Below the pieces are notes generated by a model, which was not told where the DNA came from, searched no databases, and saw only the letters and a list, made by a program, of their open reading frames with translations. This document shows, one piece after another, positions 54,770 to 63,602 of a DNA stretch of 64,000 nucleotides. This stretch comes from Allomuricauda sp. (GTDB lineage: Bacteria; Bacteroidota; Bacteroidia; Flavobacteriales; Flavobacteriaceae), in NCBI RefSeq assembly GCF_002699205.1, contig NZ_PABT01000029.1:1-64000 (forward strand). Reading direction: 5' to 3'. The stretch's first letter is position 1. Every line of letters starts with the position of its first letter. Position numbers and translations under genes: made by a program.

Positions 54770-56245
54770 ATGGGTAAAAATTTAACGAGCAGAGCGGAAG
54801 ATTATTCCAAGTGGTATAACGAATTGGTTGTAAAGTCAGATTTGGCTGAAAATTCGGGAGTTAGAGGATGTATGGTGATTAAACCCTATGGGTATGCCAT
54901 ATGGGAAAAAATGCAGGGGCAATTGGACAAGATGTTCAAGGAAACAGGCCATGAGAACGCTTATTTTCCTTTGTTCATACCTAAATCCTATTTGAGCAAG
55001 GAGGCGAGTCATGTGGAGGGTTTTGCCAAAGAATGTGCCGTTGTTACCCATTATCGTTTAAAAAATGCCGAGGATGGCAGTGGAATCATTGTGGATGAGG
55101 ATGCCAAGTTGGAAGAGGAGCTTATTGTTCGCCCAACTTCTGAAACCATAATCTGGGATACGTACCGAAGATGGATCCAATCCTATAGAGATTTGCCTCT
55201 GAAAATAAACCAATGGGCCAATGTGGTCCGCTGGGAGATGAGGACACGTCTTTTTCTTAGGACGGCCGAATTTTTATGGCAAGAAGGCCATACTGCACAT
55301 GCGACCCGTGAAGAAGCTGTGGAGGAGGCTGAATTGATGATGAACGTATATGCGGAGTTTGCAGAGAAATATATGGGTGTTCCCGTAATCAAGGGGACCA
55401 AAACGGAGAGTGAGCGTTTTGCCGGAGCGGAGGAAACCTACTGTATTGAAGCTTTGATGCAAGATGGGAAGGCATTGCAGGCCGGGACATCCCACTTTTT
55501 AGGTCAGAATTTTGCAAAGGCCTTTGATGTAAAGTTTGCTAACAAAGAAGGTAAACAAGAATACGTTTGGGCCACCTCATGGGGTGTCTCCACTAGATTG
55601 ATGGGTGCTTTGGTCATGACCCACAGTGATGACAATGGGCTGGTACTCCCGCCTAAATTGGCGCCCATCCAAGTTGTAATTGTCCCTATATATAAAGGAT
55701 TGGAACAATTGGATGCCATTTCAGAAAAAGTGGACCCATTGGTAAGGGAGTTACGGGATAGGGGAATTACGGTCAAATATGATACTCGGGATACCCATAA
55801 ACCCGGTTTCAAGTTCAATGAATATGAACTAAAAGGAGTGCCGGTACGATTGGCCGTGGGAAAACGTGACCTTGAGAACGGGACCTATGAGGTGGCCAGA
55901 AGGGATACGTTGACCAAAGAAATCGTGAAGGCTGAGGAAATTGTGGATAAGGTGGTGTCGCTAATGGATGAGATTCAGGAAAACATCTTTAAAAAAGCAT
56001 TGGATTATAGGAAAGGTCATATTACCGAAGTGGATTCCTATGATGAGTTTAAAGAGGTTATTGAAAAGAAGGGTGGTTTCGTTTCTGCCCATTGGGATGG
56101 AACAAGCGAGACCGAGGATATGATAAAAGAAGAGACCAAGGCCACTATTAGGTGTATTCCTTTGCATGCTGAAAAAGAAGAAGGCAAGTGTATGGTCACT
56201 GGAAAACCATCTGTTCAAAGAGTATTGTTTGCAAAGGCCTATTAA
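54770..56245 (+). CDS. proS: Prolyl-tRNA synthetase (archaeal/eukaryotic type)
   Basis: Charges tRNA-Pro. 491 residues, class II. Motif 1 region [21 protein letters not shown]; motif 2 [23 protein letters not shown]; the TxE-type [15 protein letters not shown]; motif 3 [19 protein letters not shown]. The anticodon-binding domain (about 285-385) and the C-terminal zinc-like domain of archaeal-type enzymes (ending VLFAKAY) are present, and the bacterial INS editing domain is absent. This short type is normal in Bacteroidota. It is divergent from the low-complexity lipoprotein gene with only 71 bases between, without a clear promoter box that I can name. Confidence 0.96.
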   Translation: MGKNLTSRAEDYSKWYNELVVKSDLAENSGVRGCMVIKPYGYAIWEKMQGQLDKMFKETGHENAYFPLFIPKSYLSKEASHVEGFAKECAVVTHYRLKNAEDGSGIIVDEDAKLEEELIVRPTSETIIWDTYRRWIQSYRDLPLKINQWANVVRWEMRTRLFLRTAEFLWQEGHTAHATREEAVEEAELMMNVYAEFAEKYMGVPVIKGTKTESERFAGAEETYCIEALMQDGKALQAGTSHFLGQNFAKAFDVKFANKEGKQEYVWATSWGVSTRLMGALVMTHSDDNGLVLPPKLAPIQVVIVPIYKGLEQLDAISEKVDPLVRELRDRGITVKYDTRDTHKPGFKFNEYELKGVPVRLAVGKRDLENGTYEVARRDTLTKEIVKAEEIVDKVVSLMDEIQENIFKKALDYRKGHITEVDSYDEFKEVIEKKGGFVSAHWDGTSETEDMIKEETKATIRCIPLHAEKEEGKCMVTGKPSVQRVLFAKAY

Positions 56246-56272
56246 ACAGTGATCAAAAAATAATAATTACTG

Positions 56273-56302
56273 TTGCAAGACTTAAAAATAGTTGTATTTT
56301 TG
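56273..56302 (+). promoter_or_regulatory. Promoter of tRNA-Glu and rpsT
   Basis: TTG at 56273-56275, a 19-base spacer and TATTTTTG at 56295-56302, exact to TTG-N19-TAnnTTTG, 24 bases before the tRNA. The best promoter in the window. Confidence 0.75.
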
Positions 56303-56326
56303 CATCCGCAATTATGTAAGCATAAT

Positions 56327-56398
56327 GGCCCGTTCGTCTAGGGGTTAGGACGCCAGGTTTTCATCCTGGTAACAGGGGTTCGATTCCCCTACGGGCTA
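56327..56398 (+). tRNA. tRNA-Glu (UUC)
   Basis: A 72-base cloverleaf: acceptor GGCCCGT/ACGGGCT (G1-U72 wobble), D-arm GTCTAGGGGTTAGGAC, anticodon stem CCAGG/CCTGG with loop TTTTCAT (anticodon TTC), T-arm AGGGGTTCGATTCCCCT, discriminator A. CCA is not encoded (CA follows, then A). It is probably co-transcribed with rpsT, whose ATG is 34 bases downstream. Confidence 0.97.
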
Positions 56399-56431
56399 CA
56401 AAAAGGAATTAGAAAGAATTAAATTCAAGCA

Positions 56432-56683
56432 ATGGCAAACCATAAGTCAGCATTAAAGAGGATCAGAAGAAACGAAGCAGTACGTTTGCGTAATAGGTAC
56501 CAGCACAAAACCGTGCGTAATGCCATCAAAAAATTACGCAACGAGGAAGACAAGAAAGCGGCGGAGGCTATGTTGCCTACTGTAGTTGGTATGATTGATA
56601 AATTGGCCAAGAAAAACATCATTCATAACAATAAGGCAGCGAACCTCAAGAGTAAATTGATGACCAAGGTCGCAGCAATGTAA
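56432..56683 (+). CDS. rpsT: 30S ribosomal protein S20
   Basis: 83 residues; a small basic helical protein that binds 16S rRNA. The N-terminus [20 protein letters not shown] and the following [20 protein letters not shown] are typical of S20, and the C-terminal helix [20 protein letters not shown] completes the family pattern. It follows tRNA-Glu closely and should share its promoter. A terminator with a GC-rich stem follows 23 bases after the stop. Confidence 0.97.
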   Translation: MANHKSALKRIRRNEAVRLRNRYQHKTVRNAIKKLRNEEDKKAAEAMLPTVVGMIDKLAKKNIIHNNKAANLKSKLMTKVAAM

Positions 56684-56706
56684 ATCTTGTCAATGCATAT
56701 AGTATA

Positions 56707-56732
56707 AACGCCTCCAATTTGGGGGCGTTTTT
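56707..56732 (+). terminator. Terminator of rpsT
   Basis: AACGCCTCC and GGGGGCGTT pair around AATTT (one G-T) and are followed by T5. Confidence 0.85.
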
Positions 56733-56750
56733 GGTTTGTAGCGGATTCTG

Positions 56751-57437
56751 TTATCTGAAAGCTCTTCTCTTATGTATGAGCACTCCCAATAAAAATGAGC
56801 CGTACATTATCAAAATCAAAATCTTTAATATATCCCTAAAGTTATAATTGATCCAAATTTCTGGTGCTTCATATCCTATTATGTGAAGAAAAGGAAAGAA
56901 TATATGGAAAATGGCCAATCCCAAACTCATCCAGAACATAAGGTTGTCATTCATGGGGTAGGAGCTGGGCTCCATCCATTTTTCTTTAAAATAAAACCCT
57001 ATGTTCACCAATAGTATCATGGAGGCAATCAAATCTGCGTAGTAAAGGTTTGAATAGAAAGGGTCTTGGAAAAACAGGCTGACAATATAGCTGGCTAGAC
57101 ATATCCCCGCTCCGATCTTTATCCACTCCTTGTACTTTTTGTTTTGTACAATTCGCCAGTAGATATAATAGAAAAACAAAAAGGAAATTACCGCATAAAT
57201 GTTGTAAATAATGACATTGTACCAATTATGTTCACCGTCACTGACCACCTGAAATTCGTCGTGAAATTTTATAAAATATCCCAACAGCTCTGTTAAAAAG
57301 GTGTACATCAGATACATGGGGTAGTATTTTAGAGGTGTATCAAAATATGTATTGTAGCGAGCCATGGCCACAAGCCATATGATCATGTAAAAAGGCAATA
57401 TATAGTGCTCGGAAATAAATTTATATAGTTCCTCCAT
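56751..57437 (-). CDS. Seven-helix membrane protein, paralog 1
   Basis: 228 residues with seven clear hydrophobic helices (about 10-27, 36-56, 74-94, 104-122, 131-149, 164-186, 204-222). I do not recognise a named family. It shares TELLGYFIK, the WYNVIIYNIY block, SYPMNDNLMFWMS and the C-terminal HKRRAFR with the gene upstream. Short loops and many aromatic residues in the helices point to a sensor- or scaffold-like membrane protein rather than a transporter. It lies 105 bases after its paralog, with a terminator between, so it may be expressed separately. Confidence 0.75.
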   Translation of the reverse strand: MEELYKFISEHYILPFYMIIWLVAMARYNTYFDTPLKYYPMYLMYTFLTELLGYFIKFHDEFQVVSDGEHNWYNVIIYNIYAVISFLFFYYIYWRIVQNKKYKEWIKIGAGICLASYIVSLFFQDPFYSNLYYADLIASMILLVNIGFYFKEKWMEPSSYPMNDNLMFWMSLGLAIFHIFFPFLHIIGYEAPEIWINYNFRDILKILILIMYGSFLLGVLIHKRRAFR

Positions 57438-57495
57438 TATTTTTGGGGTAACTGTCTATCTGGCAGTATTTTTTATTAGGTTCTAAAATAGTAAA

Positions 57496-57520
57496 TAAAA
57501 AGCCTCCATAGTAGGAGGCT
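57496..57520 (-). terminator. Terminator of the upstream 7-TM/lipoprotein unit
   Basis: AGCCTCC and GGAGGCT pair around ATAGTA, followed on the minus strand by T5. It separates the two paralogs. Confidence 0.78.
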
Positions 57521-57542
57521 CCCTTTTTATAAAAATATTTCT

Positions 57543-58238
57543 TTAGCGAAATGCTTTTCTCTTTCCCACAAGTAATCCAATTATTATGAGACTGTACATT
57601 ACCGCAATTGATGTAAGCAATATTGGTCTGAAATATATTTGAATTTCAATGTTTAGGTTTAAGAGATATATAATTGATATCAATGGAAACAAAGTGTAAA
57701 AAACAGTCAATCCGGAACTTATCCAAAACATTAGATTAAATTTTAACGGATAGGGGCTTTCCTCCAAATATTTTTCTCTGAAATAGATGGTCAATATATA
57801 TAGCATTATTCCAGATCCAATGATATGGGCATAGGTCATTTGGTTGTGCAAAGGATTGAGGAATATGGCATTGACAACATAAGTTAGCAAACAAAAAATG
57901 CTTAAGTAGTGTATCTGTTTTTTGATGGCTGGGTTTTGCACCAATTTTCGATAAACCTCAAAGAAAAAAATAAAAAACACTACTTGATAAATGTTGTAAA
58001 TTATAACATTGTGCCAAGCATATCTTCCATCCGAAAAGAATTGGAACTCATCATTATACTTTATAAAATACCCTAATAATTCGGTAAAAAAAGTATAAAT
58101 GATGAGTATGGGCAAGTATTTTAAAGCAGTATCAAAAAATCTTCTGTAGCGCAATAGGCTTATAATCCACGTAAGTAGATAAAGCGGTAGATAAAATTGG
58201 TCTAAAAAAAAATCTATGCTAAAAAAGCTTGCTGACAT
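57543..58238 (-). CDS. Seven-helix membrane protein, paralog 2
   Basis: 231 residues with the same seven-helix plan (about 13-30, 40-60, 77-97, 110-128, 135-153, 167-192, 208-225). Shared blocks with its paralog are TELLGYFIKYNDEFQF, WHNVIIYNIYQVVFF, PYPLKFNLMFWIS and GKRKAFR. No catalytic motif is visible. It starts six bases after the lipoprotein gene 58245-58880, so these two are co-transcribed. The strong conservation of the second helix and the following K.(N/H)DEFQ loop between paralogs suggests a functional site facing outside or a ligand. Function unknown. Confidence 0.75.
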   Translation of the reverse strand: MSASFFSIDFFLDQFYLPLYLLTWIISLLRYRRFFDTALKYLPILIIYTFFTELLGYFIKYNDEFQFFSDGRYAWHNVIIYNIYQVVFFIFFFEVYRKLVQNPAIKKQIHYLSIFCLLTYVVNAIFLNPLHNQMTYAHIIGSGIMLYILTIYFREKYLEESPYPLKFNLMFWISSGLTVFYTLFPLISIIYLLNLNIEIQIYFRPILLTSIAVMYSLIIIGLLVGKRKAFR

Positions 58239-58244
58239 GGTTGT

Positions 58245-58880
58245 TTAAAAATCAGTATAGGGTGGAGGCCCTGAGTTACCATGATTAAGGTTTAAGCTTG
58301 TTCCATCATCTTGGAACAGTGTTGGTGCAAAACTAGCCTGGGAAGTGTTCCCTGTATCTTTTGAACTGCCCACAACACTTTTTATCGATTTCGCCTTTCC
58401 GTCCGCATCAATATAGAACCCGAGTTCTTCTCCATCAATTATTGTGGTAGGGACAATAAAAATGGAATTTTGTCTAGGATGGACTATTTTTTTGCCATCT
58501 GGAAAATCTGGTTTGTCGGGATAATTGGCAAAATACAGTCTGAGGGAAGCAACTTTGACACCGGCTTCACTGGCTTCTTGCTCTATATAGGCCATGTAAT
58601 TTTTTAAGTCCGCATAGGTGAAAGATGTGAACCGAGCCGCATTGAATTCCTTTCCAGGTTGTCGCTCGAGTTCAAATTCTTCGATCATATCCACCCTGTT
58701 CTTGGTGTAGTTGTCGTAAAGGGATTTGGACTCATCCAAAGAGATAATGCCTTCGGGGGGCGGAACTTTCTCTTTTTTAGGTTCTGTTGGTTTTTCTTTT
58801 TTAGGTCCTTGTTGACAGGAACCCAATAGCAATAAAGTGGCCGCAAAAAAAGCAAGCAAGGCCTTTCCGTTGTTTTTCAT
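58245..58880 (-). CDS. Hypothetical lipoprotein upstream of the 7-TM genes
   Basis: 211 residues with a lipoprotein signal (FFAATLLLLGSCQQGPK, Cys about 22) and a Lys/Pro/Glu linker (about 25-40). A folded domain follows (about 45-165: ISLDESKSLYDNYTKNRVD, FTSFTYADLKNYMAYIEQEA, VASLRLYFANYPDKP, NSIFIVPTTIIDG). The C-terminal 40 residues are low-complexity, ending PPPYTDF. I do not recognise the family. The domain with SLYDNYTKNR and LRLYFANYP is conserved-looking, and its gene precedes a 7-TM gene by six bases, so the product probably acts with it at the envelope. A TATCTTTA box lies upstream. Confidence 0.7.
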   Translation of the reverse strand: MKNNGKALLAFFAATLLLLGSCQQGPKKEKPTEPKKEKVPPPEGIISLDESKSLYDNYTKNRVDMIEEFELERQPGKEFNAARFTSFTYADLKNYMAYIEQEASEAGVKVASLRLYFANYPDKPDFPDGKKIVHPRQNSIFIVPTTIIDGEELGFYIDADGKAKSIKSVVGSSKDTGNTSQASFAPTLFQDDGTSLNLNHGNSGPPPYTDF

Positions 58881-58956
58881 AGTTAAGTATTTAATGTTCA
58901 GTTTTGAGGAAACTGAAATAAAGATATACCTTTTCTATAAAATGACTAAACAAAAA

Positions 58957-58979
58957 GCCCTTCAAAAAATGAAGGGCTC
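58957..58979 (-). terminator. Terminator of rho
   Basis: AGCCCTTCA and TGAAGGGCT pair around A5. T5 follows on the minus strand. Confidence 0.85.
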
Positions 58980-59009
58980 CTGAATCTATGCTATTATATA
59001 TTGTAGTTT

Positions 59010-60635
59010 TTACTGGCTCATCGTAAGCAAAAACTCTTCGTTGTTCTTGGTCTGTTTAATACGTTGCTCCATAAATTCCATGGCTTCCACAGGGTTCATG
59101 TCTGCAAGATATTTACGCAAGATCCACATACGTTGAATGGTATTTTCATCCAACAACAGATCGTCTCTTCGTGTGGATGAAGAAATAAGGTCGATGGCCG
59201 GGAAAATTCTTCTGTTGGATATTCTTCTGTCCAACTGGAGCTCCATGTTACCTGTACCCTTGAATTCTTCAAAGATAACTTCGTCCATTTTTGAGCCTGT
59301 CTCGGTCAATGCTGTGGCAATAATGGATAATGATCCTCCATTTTCAATATTACGGGCGGCACCAAAGAAACGTTTTGGCTTGTGCAGTGCATTGGCATCC
59401 ACACCACCACTCAATACTTTGCCCGAAGCAGGTTGTACGGTGTTGTAGGCACGGGCCAATCGGGTAATGGAATCCAAAAGAATCACTACATCATGACCGC
59501 ATTCTACCAAACGTTTTGCTTTTTCCAGAACAATATTGGCCACTCTCACGTGTTCAGTGGCTTCTTTGTCAAAAGTGGAAGCAACCACCTCTCCGCGAAC
59601 ATTTCGTTGCATGTCGGTAACCTCTTCAGGGCGCTCATCGATCAATAGGATGATTTGATAAACCTCTGGATGGTTTGCCGCAATGGCGTTGGCAATATCC
59701 TTCAATAACATGGTCTTCCCCGTTTTGGGTTGGGAAACAATCATTCCCCTTTGTCCCTTCCCGATAGGAGAGAACAAATCCATGATCCTGGTGGAAATCG
59801 TACTTTGCTTTTCGGCCAACTTGAATTTTTCCTTTGGAAACAATGGGGTTAGGTGCTCAAAAGCTACCCTGTCTCGAACCACTTGTGGGTCCAATCCATT
59901 GATTTTGTTTACTTTGATCAGTGGAAAATATTTCTCACCTTCCTTTGGGGGCCTAATGTTGCCCAAAATAGTGTCTCCGGATTTAAGTCCGAACAACCTT
60001 ATTTGTGATTGGGAAACATAAATATCGTCGGGAGAAGAAAGATAGTTATAATCGGAAGACCTTAGGAATCCGTAACCATCCTGCATAATATCCAATACCC
60101 CTTCACTCTCAATTATGCTGTCGAACTCAAATTCAGGTTCTTTGTACCTGTTTTTTAGGTCCTTGTCAAAATTATTGTTCTTTTTATCTTGGTGGTTCTT
60201 GTGGTGCTGGTTGTTTCTCTTGTTGTTTTGGGACTTCTGAGGAGTGTTTCCCTGTGGTTTGGTGTCCTTCTTTTGTTGTTGTTGCTGTTGAGGACTCGTA
60301 TTGGCAGCTTTAGAGTCATCTTTTTGACTCCGAGGCTCTCTTTTCTGAGGGGCCTTTCTTGGTGGGGCTTTTTCGGTTGTACCCTCCTCGGCGCTTTTTG
60401 CTTCCGTGGGTTTTGGACTTGCCGCTCTTGTCTTTTTGGGTTTTGGAGCAGGTTTTTCATCCGTTGTTGCAGCAACGGTTTCTGCTACCGCTTTAGGGTT
60501 GGAGGCCTGTACGTCCAGTATTTGATATACCAGGTCCAGTTTTTTCAATGATTTGAACTTTGGTACATTGAGCTCTTTTGCAATCTCTTGCAACTCGGGA
60601 AGCTTTTTAGCTTTTAGATCGGAAATCTCAAACAT
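59010..60635 (-). CDS. rho: Transcription termination factor Rho
   Basis: Hexameric RNA helicase that ends transcription. 541 residues, against 419 in E. coli. The N-terminal helical Rho_N (about 1-45) is followed by a disordered insert at 48-165 rich in Lys, Pro, Gln and Asn (a run of six Gln near 116-121, then many Asn/His), typical for Bacteroidota Rho. The primary RNA-binding domain starts at [20 protein letters not shown]. The ATPase core shows Walker [17 protein letters not shown], the [14 protein letters not shown] region and [14 protein letters not shown], and ends [20 protein letters not shown] single-gene unit. Confidence 0.97.
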   Translation of the reverse strand: MFEISDLKAKKLPELQEIAKELNVPKFKSLKKLDLVYQILDVQASNPKAVAETVAATTDEKPAPKPKKTRAASPKPTEAKSAEEGTTEKAPPRKAPQKREPRSQKDDSKAANTSPQQQQQQKKDTKPQGNTPQKSQNNKRNNQHHKNHQDKKNNNFDKDLKNRYKEPEFEFDSIIESEGVLDIMQDGYGFLRSSDYNYLSSPDDIYVSQSQIRLFGLKSGDTILGNIRPPKEGEKYFPLIKVNKINGLDPQVVRDRVAFEHLTPLFPKEKFKLAEKQSTISTRIMDLFSPIGKGQRGMIVSQPKTGKTMLLKDIANAIAANHPEVYQIILLIDERPEEVTDMQRNVRGEVVASTFDKEATEHVRVANIVLEKAKRLVECGHDVVILLDSITRLARAYNTVQPASGKVLSGGVDANALHKPKRFFGAARNIENGGSLSIIATALTETGSKMDEVIFEEFKGTGNMELQLDRRISNRRIFPAIDLISSSTRRDDLLLDENTIQRMWILRKYLADMNPVEAMEFMEQRIKQTKNNEEFLLTMSQ

Positions 60636-60795
60636 TAAGTAATGAAATAAGTTAAACTTGTATGATTCTAAATATGAAGTATGGTTATTTTGAATGCTAC
60701 TGGAGAAAAGAATTCCTAGGTAGGTGCTTGCTAATAACGAAGCAATATTACGAATTATTTTTTAAGAATAAGGTCTAAATTCTCAAAAAGACACC

Positions 60796-60803
60796 TATTT
60801 TTG
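60796..60803 (+). promoter_or_regulatory. -7 box of the DUF4293 gene
   Basis: TATTTTTG, exact to TAnnTTTG, 22 bases before the ATG. No -33 TTG is visible. The gap 60636-60825 also serves the divergent rho. Confidence 0.4.
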
Positions 60804-60825
60804 TATTCTGAAATCAATTTATACA

Positions 60826-61236
60826 ATGATTCAGCGGATTCAAACGTTTTATTTACTGTTGGTAGGCCTAATTTCGGGTGTACTTCCATTCTTTCTGAAT
60901 TTATGGGTAGAAGTAGGGGGAAAGGAAGTTTTTGCCCAAGATGAGGTCTTGGTCAGTCTTGTTTTTTATGTAGTGACCGTACTGGCCGTAGTTTCGATTT
61001 TAATGTACAAGAAAAGACAAAATCAATTTGTGGTAAACAGATTGAATATGATATTGAACCTTTTTTTACTAGGATTTTTCGTTTATCGATCGCTAAGCTT
61101 ATCCGGAGAAACTGTTGTTTCTGAGAAGGGTATTGGGATGCTGATTCCTGTATTTTCTATCGTTTTTCTTGTCCTGGCCAACAGGGCTATCAAAAAGGAT
61201 GAAGATCTTGTAAAATCTGTTGATCGCTTACGTTGA
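60826..61236 (+). CDS. DUF4293 family membrane protein
   Basis: 136 residues. The start MIQRIQTFYLLLVGLISGVLPF is characteristic of DUF4293, a Bacteroidota family, with four helices (about 5-25, 43-59, 71-90, 104-122). The charged tail RAIKKDEDLVKSVDRLR is the usual family ending (a conserved DE-x-LV-x-S-x-DR-L-R). Function is unknown. In many Bacteroidota it lies next to rho, as here, in divergent orientation, which makes the identification secure even without further motifs. It ends before a bidirectional terminator. Confidence 0.9.
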   Translation: MIQRIQTFYLLLVGLISGVLPFFLNLWVEVGGKEVFAQDEVLVSLVFYVVTVLAVVSILMYKKRQNQFVVNRLNMILNLFLLGFFVYRSLSLSGETVVSEKGIGMLIPVFSIVFLVLANRAIKKDEDLVKSVDRLR

Positions 61237-61265
61237 ACCTAACATCTTAGTAGTATTAGTGCGAA

Positions 61266-61292
61266 AAAACCCCGGTCGAAGCCGGGGTTTTT
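61266..61292. terminator. Bidirectional terminator (DUF4293 / MBL lipoprotein)
   Basis: AAAACCCCGG and CCGGGGTTTT pair around TCGAAG between convergent genes, with A and T runs on both sides. Confidence 0.88.
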
Positions 61293-61304
61293 ACTTTTAT
61301 ATGG

Positions 61305-62261
61305 TTATAAGCTAAATTGTTCGTTGAATTCTGAAACATTAAACCCCTTCGCCACAACTTCTTTATAAGAACTACTGTTTTTGTCCAAAAGGGCATTTGT
61401 ATGATTAAAATGGATAAAGTGAATCTTGGATTTGTCAACCTTTGACAGATTTTGAAACAGCTCCATACTTTCTATCACAAAAGGATGGGGGATTTCGCCA
61501 ATATTTCTGGTATTGATTTCGGGGCCATCAAAAAAAGTGGCATCCAAAAAGGCAAAATCCACATCCTCGATTTCCTTTACAATATCCTTTTCCCATTTGG
61601 ACCATTTATCGATATCGGGAATGAACAGGGCCGATCTGTTCGGTCCGATGATTTTGTATCCCACGGTTTCTGAGTATTCATCACGGTGGGGCACAGTAAA
61701 AGGAATGACCGAAAGGTTTGGGGTGAGTTGTGTTTTTGTTTCGTTTTGTATAGGTTGGATATCGATGTTGTTCAATTGGACAAGTTGTTCCCACGGACCA
61801 TTTGTTTCCAAAAATGTTTTCATTCTGGGCATGGCATAAACCGGGATGTTTTTTCCTCCCAGGGCTTCCCTTCCCAAATACATCAAACCGGTATAGTGAC
61901 CTATATGGGCATGGGTCAGAAAAATACCATCGGGTGTTTCTTCCGTGTTCTTCGCATGGTTTTTTAATAGTTTTAACTGGGAAGTCATGTCCGGAGTGGC
62001 CTCAAAAAGATAGCTCTTATTGTTCTTGTGGTCCACCACCCCCAATGAAACGACTTTACGGTTTGGGTCGGGGTTGTCGAACAATTCCGCACAACAAGAT
62101 TTTTGACATCCTATGTGCGGGCTGCCTCCATCTTGTACGGTGCCCAAAACATATAGGGATACAGAACTTTGTTCCGGTTGGCCCGTGGCATTGTCCTTTT
62201 CGGGAGACGTGTTGGAACAGGAAGCCAAAAAGATGGCCAGTATGATCAAACAGTTTTTCAT
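61305..62261 (-). CDS. PqqB-like MBL-fold lipoprotein
   Basis: 318 residues with a lipoprotein signal (LIILAIFLASCSNTS, Cys15). The metallo-beta-lactamase-fold body resembles PqqB: LGTVQDGGSPHIGCQKSCC (Cys52, Cys56, Cys57, as in the PqqB zinc knuckle), then FLTHAHIGHYTGL at about 115-127, FTVPHRDEYSETVGYKI, LFIPDIDKWSKWE and a late HFIHFNHTNALL. In the HxHxDH motif the Asp is replaced by Gly (HAHIGH), as in the PqqB branch, so the metal site is not that of a classical beta-lactamase. There are no pqq genes here, so PQQ synthesis is unlikely. It follows the phosphodiesterase gene by two bases. Confidence 0.83.
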   Translation of the reverse strand: MKNCLIILAIFLASCSNTSPEKDNATGQPEQSSVSLYVLGTVQDGGSPHIGCQKSCCAELFDNPDPNRKVVSLGVVDHKNNKSYLFEATPDMTSQLKLLKNHAKNTEETPDGIFLTHAHIGHYTGLMYLGREALGGKNIPVYAMPRMKTFLETNGPWEQLVQLNNIDIQPIQNETKTQLTPNLSVIPFTVPHRDEYSETVGYKIIGPNRSALFIPDIDKWSKWEKDIVKEIEDVDFAFLDATFFDGPEINTRNIGEIPHPFVIESMELFQNLSKVDKSKIHFIHFNHTNALLDKNSSSYKEVVAKGFNVSEFNEQFSL

Positions 62262-62263
62262 AA

Positions 62264-62758
62264 TTATCTTTTTCCTAATTCAATAACCTCCAGGTCGGAG
62301 ATTTTATCCCCATCTATCGAAAAACGGAGCATGGTTCGTACTTGGTGGAAACCATGTTTGCCGCACGCCCCTGGGTTCATGTGCAGTAGGTTCAGTTTTT
62401 TGTCGTGCATCACCTTTAAAATATGGGAATGTCCACAAATAAAAAGTTTGGGTGGATTGCTCCGTATTTCTTCTCTGACCTTAACGTTGTATCTATTTGG
62501 ATAGCCACCGATGTGTGTTATCCATACATCCACGTCCTCGCACATAAATCGATTGTTCTCCGGGAACTCTTTTTGTATTACATGGTCGTCAATATTGCCA
62601 TGAACCCCCCGAACAGGTTTTATGGCTTGCAATTGGTCAGTAACCGAAAGGCTCCCAATGTCTCCGGCATGCCATATTTCATCAGCCATTGCGGCATATT
62701 TTAGAATGGTATTGTCCATGTGGCCATGGGTATCGGAAAGCAACAAAATCTTGGTCAT
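62264..62758 (-). CDS. YfcE/MJ0936-type metallophosphoesterase
   Basis: 164 residues. The calcineurin-like phosphoesterase motifs are all present: LLSDTHGHMD (about 6-15), WHAGDIGSLS, VHGNIDDHV, FICGHSHILKVM and LLHMNPGACG. These define small manganese phosphodiesterases of the YfcE/MJ0936 family, with an uncertain natural substrate (bis-pNPP in tests, perhaps cyclic nucleotides). It is the first gene of a two-gene transcript with the MBL lipoprotein. It is divergent from truA with an 88-base gap. Confidence 0.92.
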   Translation of the reverse strand: MTKILLLSDTHGHMDNTILKYAAMADEIWHAGDIGSLSVTDQLQAIKPVRGVHGNIDDHVIQKEFPENNRFMCEDVDVWITHIGGYPNRYNVKVREEIRSNPPKLFICGHSHILKVMHDKKLNLLHMNPGACGKHGFHQVRTMLRFSIDGDKISDLEVIELGKR

Positions 62759-62846
62759 AACGCTAAAAATATGATAAAAATTTGGGGTTGGATTAATGTT
62801 GGCAGGGATTGAATTATCTTTATCGATCTAAAATTAAGGCATTCCA

Positions 62847-63602
62847 TTGAGATATTTTATCCAATTTTCTTATTTCGGAAAAGCATACCACGGATGGCAG
62901 CGGCAACCTAATGCGATAACCGTTCAGGAGGTGTTGGAAAAGGCGCTGTCAACCCTATTGCGACAACAAGTGGAAGTCGTTGGGGCAGGACGGACAGACG
63001 CTGGTGTGCATGCCAAGGAAATGTATGCTCATTTTGATTTTGTTGAAATCGAAGATCCAGTGCAATTGACAGATAGGCTTAATTCATTTCTGCCAGTAGA
63101 CATAGCCGTGCAAAAAATCATTAAGGTCAAGCTTGATGCCCATGCAAGGTTTGACGCTTTGGAACGTACCTATGAGTATTGGTTGGTACAAGAGAAAAGC
63201 CCATTCTTTATCGATAGTGCCCATTATGTGGCACATCCTTTGGACATGGAAAAGATGAATATCGCAGCATCCCTTCTTTTGGAGCATACACATTTTGAAT
63301 GCTTTTCCAAATCCAAAACAGATGTTAAAACCTATATATGTGATGTACGGTATGCGCAATGGGAAGAAAATAAAGAAAAGTTGGTGTTTACGATTACCGC
63401 AGATCGGTTTCTTCGGAACATGGTACGTGCCGTAGTGGGAACTTTGCTTGATGTTGGAACCGGAAAAATGGAGCCGGAACAGATCAATACCATTATAGCA
63501 AGCAAGGATAGAAGTAAGGCCGGGGTGTCCGTCCCTGCAAAAGGGTTATATTTGACCAAGGTTTCATATCCAAAAGAAATTTTTGATGAGCAAGAAGGAT
63601 GA
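62847..63602 (+). CDS. truA: tRNA pseudouridine(38-40) synthase
   Basis: Converts U38-40 of the tRNA anticodon arm to pseudouridine. 251 residues: MRYFIQFSYFGKAYHGWQRQ, the catalytic Asp51 in GAGRTDAGVHAKEMY, RFDALERTYEYWL, HFECFSKSKTDVKTY and FTITADRFLRNMVRAVVGTL. The start is TTG at 62847; no ATG fits, and the N-terminal sequence is fully conserved from that codon. The end overlaps the next gene (ABC exporter) by 17 bases, which indicates a shared transcript. Confidence 0.94.
   Translation: MRYFIQFSYFGKAYHGWQRQPNAITVQEVLEKALSTLLRQQVEVVGAGRTDAGVHAKEMYAHFDFVEIEDPVQLTDRLNSFLPVDIAVQKIIKVKLDAHARFDALERTYEYWLVQEKSPFFIDSAHYVAHPLDMEKMNIAASLLLEHTHFECFSKSKTDVKTYICDVRYAQWEENKEKLVFTITADRFLRNMVRAVVGTLLDVGTGKMEPEQINTIIASKDRSKAGVSVPAKGLYLTKVSYPKEIFDEQEG

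Noticed and set aside
59137..59448. 103-residue plus-strand frame in rho
   Set aside because: Antisense shadow of the conserved Rho ATPase region.
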